Shown: piece by piece, positions 1-6,864 of the stretch
Position numbering within the stretch: the first letter of the stretch is position 1
Layout: each line of letters begins with the position of its first letter
Source: Thermaurantimonas sp046295455
Lineage (GTDB): Bacteria; Bacteroidota; Bacteroidia; Flavobacteriales; Schleiferiaceae
DNA length: 64,000 bases
NCBI GenBank assembly: GCA_046295455.1
Contig: JBKBNI010000009.1
Span: forward strand, 27,774 to 91,773
Direction of reading: 5' to 3'
Notes under the pieces: model-generated
Told to the model about the DNA's origin: nothing
What the model saw: only the letters and a program-made list of their open reading frames with translations
Database searches by the model: none
Program-made: the position numbers and the translations under genes

Positions 1-984
1 AAATTTGGATATCAGGCATCCTATCAGATTTTGGAGCCGTACAATTTGGTCGTAGGTGGCGGTTATTCATACGATATGGCAGAGGCAGCTCAGCCCTCTT
101 TTTATTTCTCCCCAAAGCGAAATCTCCTCGAATCCGCAGCACGTCGGCTGTATATCACCGGCTGGGATTATGTCTCTTCGGCGTATGCATTTGTAGCATG
201 GGAATGGACGCCCCGGTTTAAAAACATCGTGAAGTACAATCGGGAGTTTCGGAAGTTCGGAGGAGAATATTTCTTTTTTAATCCGCAGCAGGGTGTCGAT
301 CTGCTGACCAACGGGATTGCTATCCACCTACTGGAGTATTCATTGGAATTCGCTCCTAACGATGTAGTGACCGAAACCTTTCTCGGCAGACGAACAGTCA
401 GATACACCTATCCGAGGTTTTATCTGAATTCAATACAGTCATTCGCCGGCGAGGCAGCTAGTATTCGATTTACAAAAGTAGATACGCGTGTCAATTACCG
501 GTTTGGACGGAGAAGGGTAGGGTATCTCTATACAGAGGCAGCTGCAGGATTAGTATCCGCTCCGGCACCTATAGGATTTCTCTATGCAGGGAGAGCCAAT
601 CTCTACAGTGGTCAAATCGACCGGCTACGTCAGTTTGCACTGGCAGACCGGATGAGTTTTGAAACCATGCTTTTCAACGAATTTCTCATGGATTCATTTA
701 TCCATTTGATGCTTAGGTATGATACGTGGAATGTATTTTTTAATCGCAAACCAAAAAGACCCCATATCGAGTTTGTTTACAGAGCCTTATACGGATTTAA
801 TTTTCAATCTGACTTTCATTTTGAAGTCAATAATCAGCCACCTTCAGGAGTTTTTCATGAAGCTGGAATAGAAATTAATCGTCTCCTTTCGAACCTTGGA
901 TTTGGACTGTACTATCGGATTTCGCCTCCTGTAGATACGGATCTGCGTATTCCGCCATTCTTAATTAAACTCACCACCAAATAG
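1..984 (+). CDS. C-terminal part of an outer-membrane beta-barrel protein (DUF5686-like)
   Basis: The reading frame is open from the first base of the window, so this is the 3' part of a longer gene whose start lies to the left; 327 residues are visible. The sequence is rich in Tyr, Phe, Arg and Gly, with alternating hydrophobic and polar residues, as in outer-membrane strands. It ends with a strand-like IPPFLIKLTTK tail. The stretch FNEFLMDSFIHLMLRYDTW followed later by HEAGIEINRL resembles the C-terminal barrel of Bacteroidota DUF5686 proteins, which start with a carboxypeptidase-like regulatory domain. That N-terminal part is not in view, so the family call is tentative. It is convergent with the DUF1648 gene, whose stop is 6 bases away. 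No function is known for this family that can be inferred here. Confidence 0.6.
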   Translation, partial: KFGYQASYQILEPYNLVVGGGYSYDMAEAAQPSFYFSPKRNLLESAARRLYITGWDYVSSAYAFVAWEWTPRFKNIVKYNREFRKFGGEYFFFNPQQGVDLLTNGIAIHLLEYSLEFAPNDVVTETFLGRRTVRYTYPRFYLNSIQSFAGEAASIRFTKVDTRVNYRFGRRRVGYLYTEAAAGLVSAPAPIGFLYAGRANLYSGQIDRLRQFALADRMSFETMLFNEFLMDSFIHLMLRYDTWNVFFNRKPKRPHIEFVYRALYGFNFQSDFHFEVNNQPPSGVFHEAGIEINRLLSNLGFGLYYRISPPVDTDLRIPPFLIKLTTK

Positions 985-990
985 TCACTA

Positions 991-1485
991 TCAGGTGTGT
1001 TTAGATGCCAGAATGAAATAAGAAATCATAACAGTCAAAAAGACACCAACATACATTACGATCAGTATCCCGGAAAACGAATCCGTACCTGATCGCACAG
1101 TATATAAAATAGTAAAAAATATCCAGATAATTACTACTTTTAAAACCCTGAGAAGCCTCACTGCAAGGGTATATTGGTAAAGAGCATTATTTTCTCGTAT
1201 TTCAAAAGGGTAATTGTACAAATGAGGATACTTCTGAAGAACAGATATTCCGGTGTAAAGAAGAGAAGAAATTACCAGAATCAGGATAAGTTCAGTTTTA
1301 CTCCCGTATCTGTCGGCATTTCCTTCAAGATCGAAGTGTACGGGAATGATGTCCGGCGAATAAGTGTAAAAATTAAAAGTGAAATAAAAAAGACAAAATA
1401 ATCCTACCAAGGCAATAAACTCAAGCAAGTAGTCAAATGAAGTCATTGAAACTGATAATCGAGGGCGAATTGAATTGGATTTCAT
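991..1485 (-). CDS. DUF1648-type four-helix membrane protein
   Basis: A 164-residue integral membrane protein. Predicted membrane segments lie at about residues 21-42, 65-83, 108-130 and 138-160. Between the first and second is the motif IPVHFDLEGNADRYGSK (residues 47-63), the hallmark of DUF1648, in which a short extracellular or cytoplasmic loop with H-F-x-x-x-G-x-x-D is conserved. The molecular role of the family is unknown; in Firmicutes related domains occur in SdpI-type immunity proteins, but this protein is too short and too diverged to claim that. It starts at an ATG and stands alone. The 416 bases upstream are AT-rich and without a gene, so its promoter lies there. Confidence 0.6.
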   Translation of the reverse strand: MKSNSIRPRLSVSMTSFDYLLEFIALVGLFCLFYFTFNFYTYSPDIIPVHFDLEGNADRYGSKTELILILVISSLLYTGISVLQKYPHLYNYPFEIRENNALYQYTLAVRLLRVLKVVIIWIFFTILYTVRSGTDSFSGILIVMYVGVFLTVMISYFILASKHT

Positions 1486-1901
1486 TGTTAAATTTTTTAA
1501 AATTTCTAATTATTCAAAGATATTTAATAATTAAAATTAAAGTTTTACCTATCTAAAAAAATAATAATTTAGACTCATTTGTATATATAAATAGAGATTT
1601 ATTTTGAAATATCAGATGAATAATTGATTTTTTAGTCTTTGTGGAATGATGATCATCAAATCATGTTAAGCAGTCCGGACTTGTATGAGTGACCTCCTGA
1701 ATTTTACAAATTTACATGGCCTTGAGCCAGGTAATTTGCATTTTTTGAATAACGGCTGCTCATTGGTCTATTTACATGTACAATGGATATCACTTGTATG
1801 AACCAATACAAATGTGGATAAAACCTGTTTTATTGAGAATCTTATTATTTTGTAAGAATAAAAATTTTATAACACGTTGATTTTAATTATTTAATTTGCG
1901 A
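1486..1901. other. AT-rich intergenic region, no gene seen
   Basis: This stretch separates the stop of the arsenite exporter gene from the start of the DUF1648 gene, both on the minus strand. No reading frame of protein-like composition, tRNA or strong hairpin is visible. A loose inverted repeat (ATTGGT and ACCAAT about 34 bases apart, near 1757-1806) and a TACATGTA palindrome are the only structure seen. It probably holds the DUF1648 promoter on the minus strand. Confidence 0.5.
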
Positions 1902-2966
1902 TCACCTTTGAAGGAAATCCACAGTATCATTTTCACGTGCATAGAATTTATCCTTTAACAACAGACTGAATCTGACCAATAAAATCAATACAGGTACCTC
2001 CACCAGGGGGCCGATTACACCGGCGAAAGCTTGACCTGAATGGATCCCAAAAACAGCAATGGCAACAGCGATGGCAAGTTCAAAATTATTGCCTGAAGCC
2101 GTAAATGAAATTGCTGCATTTTTTTCGTAGTCAATTCCTAGTTTTTTACTTATGAAAAAGCTGGTGAAAAACATTAAAACAAAGTAAAATATAAGAGGAA
2201 TGGCTACTTTGATCACGTCAAGAGGAAGTTCTATTATTTTATCTCCTTTCAGGCTAAACATCAGCACAATCGTAAAAAGCAGAGCAATCAAAGTAATGGG
2301 TGAAATCACCGGTATAAACTTCCTGTTGTACCAATCGATTCCTTTGGTTTTTACCAAGATTGTTCTGCTTAAAAAGCCACCCAAAAATGGGATGCCTAGA
2401 TACAAAAAAACACTGTTTGCAATTTCACTGAACGGAACATCGATTTTCTGGGAAGCAAAACCCATCCATCCGGGAAGAACAGTCACAAAAACCCACGCAT
2501 ACACGCTGTACGTAATGACCTGAAATATGCTGTTGAGAGCTACCAACATGGCACCGTATTCTCTGCTTCCACCAGCCAGGTCATTCCACACGATTACCAT
2601 TGCAATACAGCGTGCGATTCCTATCAATATAAGGCCGGTGAAATATTCAGGTTCGTTTCTGAGAAAAATCAATGCTAAAAAAAACATCAGAAGCGGACCA
2701 ACTATCCAATTTAACAAAAGAGAAATTCCCAGCGTTTTCTTATCTTTAAAAGCCTGTGGAATGATGCTGTAATCGACCTTAGCCAACGGGGGGTACATCA
2801 TCAGAATGAGACCAATAGCCAATGGAATACTGGTCGTGCCGTAACTGAGACTTTCGTTTACCCGCTTGACTTCTGGATATATGTATCCTGTAAGAACTCC
2901 CAGACCCATTGCCATAAATATCCAAAGCGTTAGATACCTGTCCAGAAACTTTAGTCTTTTTTTCAT
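1902..2966 (-). CDS. arsB: ACR3-family arsenite efflux transporter
   Basis: A 354-residue polytopic membrane protein of the ACR3 (BASS superfamily) class, which exports arsenite, and in some members antimonite, from the cytoplasm using the proton gradient. About ten hydrophobic segments are visible. The segment IGIARCIAMVIVWNDLA (from residue 115) carries the conserved Cys120 that is required for arsenite transport in characterised ACR3 proteins, and FTASGNNFELAIAVAIAVFG near residue 290 matches the second conserved core helix pair. Length fits the family (about 350). It is a single-gene unit: no arsR, arsC or arsM is in view. A perfect inverted repeat lies just upstream of the start. The symbol follows common usage; acr3 is the more exact name. 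Confidence 0.93.
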   Translation of the reverse strand: MKKRLKFLDRYLTLWIFMAMGLGVLTGYIYPEVKRVNESLSYGTTSIPLAIGLILMMYPPLAKVDYSIIPQAFKDKKTLGISLLLNWIVGPLLMFFLALIFLRNEPEYFTGLILIGIARCIAMVIVWNDLAGGSREYGAMLVALNSIFQVITYSVYAWVFVTVLPGWMGFASQKIDVPFSEIANSVFLYLGIPFLGGFLSRTILVKTKGIDWYNRKFIPVISPITLIALLFTIVLMFSLKGDKIIELPLDVIKVAIPLIFYFVLMFFTSFFISKKLGIDYEKNAAISFTASGNNFELAIAVAIAVFGIHSGQAFAGVIGPLVEVPVLILLVRFSLLLKDKFYARENDTVDFLQR

Positions 2967-2973
2967 TACTATG

Positions 2974-2997
2974 TTACATATGTTTTTACGAATGTAA
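2974..2997 (-). promoter_or_regulatory. Inverted repeat upstream of the arsenite exporter, possible operator
   Basis: TTACAT (2974-2979) and ATGTAA (2992-2997) form a perfect 6-base inverted repeat with a 12-base spacer, starting 8 bases upstream of the exporter ATG. An internal ACATATGT palindrome lies at 2976-2983. On the minus strand the repeat overlaps a TACATTCG box, one mismatch from the Bacteroidota -7 element. Dyads of this spacing are typical of winged-helix repressors such as ArsR, so an arsenic-responsive operator is a reasonable inference, not a demonstration. Confidence 0.35.
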
Positions 2998-3212
2998 AAA
3001 ATTCAAATCAGATCAGGACCACTAAATATTTAAAAATATGTTATAAGTATTAAAATTTACTAATGCTTACCTAAATTCACTAACGAATTGTATATAAAAT
3101 CTATGAATTAATAGCATTGCCTCCAAAGAAGTGAAAAGTAGTACATCTGACCTTTTTATAAATGAGGTATTCACGTATAAATGTTTAATAAACATATCTT
3201 TATGAGTCATAT

Positions 3213-4199
3213 TTATGTTAAAAATGATTCGAAAATTTCTTTATATAATTTATTTCTCTTAAAAAAGAAATAAACCAGGGAATTGTATCGGATATTTTTG
3301 TGAAATCTTGTAGAGTGGTGATATACAATTGTTAATCCCTCCAGGCCGAAAGTATCGTACACCTTTTGTATAAAAAGCGGAATATTTTCATGGGGAATAT
3401 CAACAAAAGGTCCTGGGTTTACCCGAATTTTTTCAACACATCTGGTCATGTAAGCACGCTTTGTTGTTTCATGAAGATTTTCAAAGTCAATTTTGAAATA
3501 TTTTGGATTGTTGCGGTTGTATAATACGTGATACATGTCGTGCTTTAATGCAGGAAATCCATTTGGCAAATATGATATATTATTGAAAAATGAACAGCGA
3601 ATTTCAGTTCTCACAATTCTATCGGCTGTCCTGAAGACAAAACCCACGTCATTTCCTACTACATAACTAATCGTGGCAATACTTTTCTCCTGATTTTTGT
3701 GTGCCATGTAGTTATTGAAGTACTTTTTGGACATCGGATAAAAAGTATTGACAATAATAGTAAAAATCACTGCCCAAAAAAGTCCCGATTTTAAAGCTTT
3801 GAAGGATTCTTCTGAATATTTTTGTCGAATGCGTTCAGAGGCGGCTTTTCTTTGTATCCATTCTTCCTTCGTCATACCGTATTTTCGCCTGAAGGCATCC
3901 AAGTTTTTGGCTGATTCAAAAGATTTTGAATTCTGTGTACCCGGGTATGTCCGAAACCGGACTGGAATTCTTGAGTATGTACTCCTGCCAGTAAGGATTT
4001 CGTAGGCATTTTTTATCTGTCTGAATTTTATGAGGTCTTCAGGTGCGGAGGTTACGTCGGGATGGTATTTTTTTGCAAGTTTGCGATATGCCCGTTTTAC
4101 TTGTTCGCGCGAAGCTCCGGGGGGCAGTCCCAGAATCTGATAGTATTTATGATTACTAGTCAGTTTTTTTTTGACAAAATTAACCTTTTTTCGAATCAT
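3213..4199 (-). CDS. Membrane-anchored J-domain (DnaJ-like) protein
   Basis: A 328-residue protein with an N-terminal J domain (about residues 18-71) that contains the HPD motif at residues 46-48, needed to stimulate Hsp70 (DnaK) ATPase activity. A single membrane segment follows (about residues 160-182, GLFWAVIFTIIVNTF), then a C-terminal domain of about 145 residues with no recognisable fold. No Gly/Phe or zinc-finger region is present, so it is a class C J protein, not DnaJ itself. The start ATG at 4199 is chosen because it overlaps the stop of the upstream pseudouridine synthase as ATGA, which suggests translational coupling; a longer upstream frame is just the shadow of that gene. The client and the localisation of the C-terminal domain are unknown. 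Confidence 0.75.
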   Translation of the reverse strand: MIRKKVNFVKKKLTSNHKYYQILGLPPGASREQVKRAYRKLAKKYHPDVTSAPEDLIKFRQIKNAYEILTGRSTYSRIPVRFRTYPGTQNSKSFESAKNLDAFRRKYGMTKEEWIQRKAASERIRQKYSEESFKALKSGLFWAVIFTIIVNTFYPMSKKYFNNYMAHKNQEKSIATISYVVGNDVGFVFRTADRIVRTEIRCSFFNNISYLPNGFPALKHDMYHVLYNRNNPKYFKIDFENLHETTKRAYMTRCVEKIRVNPGPFVDIPHENIPLFIQKVYDTFGLEGLTIVYHHSTRFHKNIRYNSLVYFFFKRNKLYKEIFESFLT

Positions 4200-4882
4200 G
4201 GAGCTAAGGATTGACGGCTGACACACGATATGGGCTTTTTGCTTACGGGATGGATAAAGTCCAATCTGAATGCCTGTAGGCCAATCGAGCCATCTGGATT
4301 CGGGCGTTTCGCACCGTATTTGACATCGCCCTTTAAACAGTGCCCGATGTGAGCCAATTGACATCGGATCTGATGATGCCGACCTGTTAAGAGTTGAATT
4401 TGCAGGAGACTATACGTGTCGAACTCTTTTATGCACTCATACCGCAGTCTGGCTGGTTTGGCACCCCTGTGGTTTGAGTGTGTGACAAAGGATTTATTGA
4501 GCTCCTGGTTTTTAATCAGAAAATGAGAGAGTTCGCCAGTGGTGCCTATTGGAATTCTGCCTTCTACCAGAGCTTTATATGTCTTCTGAATCAGCCCTTG
4601 TCTGAGCATTTCATTGATTCTCGAGAGCGATTTACTGGTTTTGGCAAAAATGACAAGCCCCATAGTCGGTCTGTCCAGACGGTGGGTCACACCCAGAAAG
4701 ACATTTCCGGGTTTTCCCTTTGTTCGTTTAATGTACAGTTTTAAGGCATCTGCCAGGCAGGCATCTCCGGTTTTATCGGCTTGGACAAGCTCTCCGGCTT
4801 GCTTATCCAATACGATCAGATGGTTGTCCTCATAAATAATGCGGTCAGCAAGGCGTTGAGCATCAATATTGCTCTTGTTCAT
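4196..4882 (-). CDS. RluA-family RNA pseudouridine synthase
   Basis: A 228-residue protein of the RluA/YjbO type, which isomerises uridine to pseudouridine in rRNA or tRNA in the cytoplasm. The catalytic motif HRLDRPTMG is at residues 67-75, with Asp70 as the catalytic aspartate. LLTGRHHQIRCQLAHIGHCL (about residues 172-191) is the second conserved signature. There is no N-terminal S4 RNA-binding domain, so it is a short, catalytic-domain-only member; the target uridine cannot be told from sequence. The gene overlaps the 3' end of panB by 20 bases and the J-domain gene by 4, so the three are probably co-transcribed. Confidence 0.9.
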   Translation of the reverse strand: MNKSNIDAQRLADRIIYEDNHLIVLDKQAGELVQADKTGDACLADALKLYIKRTKGKPGNVFLGVTHRLDRPTMGLVIFAKTSKSLSRINEMLRQGLIQKTYKALVEGRIPIGTTGELSHFLIKNQELNKSFVTHSNHRGAKPARLRYECIKEFDTYSLLQIQLLTGRHHQIRCQLAHIGHCLKGDVKYGAKRPNPDGSIGLQAFRLDFIHPVSKKPISCVSRQSLAP

Positions 4883-5687
4883 TTGGAAAATCGCCGGTTT
4901 TTACATCGTGTACATAGCGTGTGATGGCATCAGTTATTTCCTTGTAGAGATTTAAATAGCGCCTTAAAAATCGAGGCTGAAACTGATACGTCATTCCAAG
5001 CATATCATGCGTCACAAGCACCTGGCCGTCTACAAAAGGTCCTGCACCGATTCCGATGATGGGAATCCGAACGGCCTCTGCCACGCGCTTACCCAACTGC
5101 GAGGGTATTTTCTCCAAAACGATTGAGAAACATCCTGATTGCTCAAGTATAAGTGCATCCTGATAGAGTTTTTCGGCTTCTTCTGTTTCGCGTGCCCGAA
5201 CCGTGTATGTCCCAAATTTATAAATGCTTTGAGGGGTGAGCCCCAAATGGCCCATCACGGGAATCCCTGCCGATAGGATTCGTTTTACTGAATCGAGGAT
5301 TTCGACCCCGCCTTCCAGCTTTACGGCGTGTGCACCGGATTCTTTCATTATGCGGATGGCACTGTTTAGCGCCTGCTTACTATCACCCTGATAGGAGCCA
5401 AATGGCAGGTCCACTACTACCAAAGCCCTCTTTACGGCTCTTACCACGGCACTCGCGTGGTAAATCATTTGGTCTAATGTAATGGGTAGTGTCGTTTCAT
5501 GACCCGCCATGACGTTTGAAGCGGAATCCCCGACCAAGATAATGTCAATGCCCGAGGCATCTACCATACGCGCCATTGTGAAGTCATATGCCGTAAGCAT
5601 GCTGATCTTTTCACCACGGCGTTTCATCTCTTGAACAGTATTGGTGGTTACCTTTTTTTCGGCAGAGGATGATTGAGCTGTTGACAT
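4863..5687 (-). CDS. panB: 3-methyl-2-oxobutanoate hydroxymethyltransferase
   Basis: PanB (274 residues) transfers a hydroxymethyl group from 5,10-methylene-tetrahydrofolate to alpha-ketoisovalerate, giving ketopantoate in the pathway to pantothenate and coenzyme A. Visible signatures are KISMLTAYDFTMARMVDAS near the N-terminus, the metal-binding Asp in ILVGDSASNV, VKLEGG, MGHLGLTPQS and the C-terminal THDMLGM. The length fits the TIM-barrel family. ATG at 5687 (MSTAQ...) is chosen; ATG at 5696 and a TTG at 5711 are in frame and cannot be excluded. The rpmA terminator hairpin lies immediately upstream, so panB needs its own promoter in the short interval or depends on read-through. Confidence 0.95.
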   Translation of the reverse strand: MSTAQSSSAEKKVTTNTVQEMKRRGEKISMLTAYDFTMARMVDASGIDIILVGDSASNVMAGHETTLPITLDQMIYHASAVVRAVKRALVVVDLPFGSYQGDSKQALNSAIRIMKESGAHAVKLEGGVEILDSVKRILSAGIPVMGHLGLTPQSIYKFGTYTVRARETEEAEKLYQDALILEQSGCFSIVLEKIPSQLGKRVAEAVRIPIIGIGAGPFVDGQVLVTHDMLGMTYQFQPRFLRRYLNLYKEITDAITRYVHDVKTGDFPNEQEQY

Positions 5688-5722
5688 ATCGTACATAAAA
5701 ACCAAATGCAAATAAAAAATAA

Positions 5723-5753
5723 AAAAGCTGTCAAATATTTTTTGACAGCTTTT
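5723..5753 (-). terminator. Rho-independent terminator of rplU-rpmA
   Basis: A 13-base-pair hairpin with arms at 5723-5735 (AAAAGCTGTCAAA) and 5741-5753, and a 5-base loop. Read on the minus strand it is followed by a T-rich tail (TTTTATTTTTTATT), and it sits 24 bases after the rpmA stop, as expected for an intrinsic terminator. The same AAAGCTGTC core recurs in the terminator at 38829-38860. Confidence 0.85.
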
Positions 5754-5776
5754 CTAATGGATGCATTTAAAAATTG

Positions 5777-6046
5777 TTATGCCTGAGCAGTTTCGACTGG
5801 TATTACCGAAACATATGATTTATTGTCTCTCTTTTTTCTGAACTCTACGATACCATCTACGAGAGCATAGAGTGTGTGATCTTTACCAATTCCGACATTT
5901 TTACCGGGATTGTGGCGTGTACCGCGTTGGCGCACAATAATATTGCCCGCTAAAGCTGCTTGTCCTCCAAAAATTTTAACACCAAGACGTTTGCTTTCTG
6001 ATTCGCGTCCGTTTTTTGAACTACCTACACCTTTCTTATGTGCCAT
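5777..6046 (-). CDS. rpmA: 50S ribosomal protein L27
   Basis: L27 (89 residues) is a component of the large ribosomal subunit whose N-terminus reaches the peptidyl-transferase centre. The sequence starts directly with MAHKKGVGSSKNGRES, without the cleavable N-terminal extension found in Firmicutes, and contains the conserved GGQAALAGNIIVRQRGT core and HNPGKNVGIGKDHTLYA. It follows rplU by 12 bases in the usual rplU-rpmA order and ends before a strong hairpin terminator. Confidence 0.98.
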   Translation of the reverse strand: MAHKKGVGSSKNGRESESKRLGVKIFGGQAALAGNIIVRQRGTRHNPGKNVGIGKDHTLYALVDGIVEFRKKRDNKSYVSVIPVETAQA

Positions 6047-6058
6047 GACGTAAATATT

Positions 6059-6370
6059 TTAAGCAATTATTTCTTTAATTACAATTTTGCTGATCGACTG
6101 GCGGAAACCGTTTAACTTTTGGTATCCTTTTCTTCTTTTCTTTTTAAAGATGAGCACTTTGTCAGCTTTCAAATGCTTATCTACAATGGCCTTTACAGAG
6201 GCTCCTTCTATAACCGGGGCGCCAACCTTCACTCCCGTATCGTCACTTACAAGCATAACTTTATCCAAGGTGATTTCTTCACCCTCAGCATTAGTAAGGC
6301 GATTGACGAAGACAGGCTGGTCTTTTTGTACTTTGTACTGATGCCCTGCTATCTCTACAATTGCGTACAT
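6059..6370 (-). CDS. rplU: 50S ribosomal protein L21
   Basis: L21 (103 residues) binds 23S rRNA in the large subunit. The start ATG at 6370 gives the standard N-terminus MYAIVEIAGHQYKVQKDQ; an upstream in-frame start would add nine residues not seen in the family. The C-terminal basic motif FKKKRRKGYQKLNGFRQ, which contacts rRNA, is present. It is the first gene of the two-gene rplU-rpmA operon. Such operons are often controlled by an L21 leader in other phyla, but no leader hairpin is visible in the 68 bases upstream. Confidence 0.98.
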   Translation of the reverse strand: MYAIVEIAGHQYKVQKDQPVFVNRLTNAEGEEITLDKVMLVSDDTGVKVGAPVIEGASVKAIVDKHLKADKVLIFKKKRRKGYQKLNGFRQSISKIVIKEIIA

Positions 6371-6438
6371 TTTACTTTTTTTTGATTTGGGGTGCAAAAT
6401 TACGGTTTATTTCATAAAATACGTATACTTAAAGAGGG

Positions 6439-6834
6439 TTATGGGAGCAATTTTTTGTGAAATTTAGGAGATCCAATGGAGCAGCCATCCTTTTTTCCAA
6501 ACCACCGGTAGCGATTTTCGGCAACCCAATTGTAGAGTTTCCACAGAAATCTTTCAGGTAAAATATTAAAAATCAATAAAAACGAATATGGAAATCCTAG
6601 AATTTTAACCAAATTAAACACTGCTTTGGGTCCTTTAAACATGGTGTTATTCCAAAACAGCTCAACGTGCGAAAAAGTCTCAGTATCAGGGGATGTGTGT
6701 GCTATTAGGGTATGCGTGTGCCCTCCTAAAGGAGCAATGCGCAGTTTGTCTCTCGTATCGATAGCAGCTACATACCGGGACAATCCGTCGCAAAGCACAC
6801 ATTCTGAATCAATAAACAGGATGGCCTTTTGCAT
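6439..6834 (-). CDS. DCC-family thiol-disulfide oxidoreductase-like protein (DUF393)
   Basis: A 131-residue protein of the DUF393/DCC family, named for the DxxCxxC motif seen here as DSECVLCD (residues 9-16, with the CxxC pair at 12 and 15). The fold is thioredoxin-like and a redox role is presumed, though no substrate is known. A hydrophobic stretch, FPYSFLLIFNILPERFLWKLYNW, occupies the C-terminal half, and RYRWFGKKDGC near the end is typical of the family. It is divergent from the metalloprotease gene; the putative -7 box of that gene overlaps the start codon of this one. Confidence 0.85.
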   Translation of the reverse strand: MQKAILFIDSECVLCDGLSRYVAAIDTRDKLRIAPLGGHTHTLIAHTSPDTETFSHVELFWNNTMFKGPKAVFNLVKILGFPYSFLLIFNILPERFLWKLYNWVAENRYRWFGKKDGCSIGSPKFHKKLLP

Positions 6835-6841
6835 ATATTTG
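6834..6841 (+). promoter_or_regulatory. Candidate -7 promoter element of the metalloprotease gene
   Basis: TATATTTG matches the Bacteroidota -7 consensus TAnnTTTG and lies 24 bases before the ATG at 6865. No convincing TTTG -33 element is found 19-21 bases upstream, so the call rests on this element and its position only. Confidence 0.35.
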
Positions 6842-6864
6842 TTCGTTTCAAATTTACTGCATTG

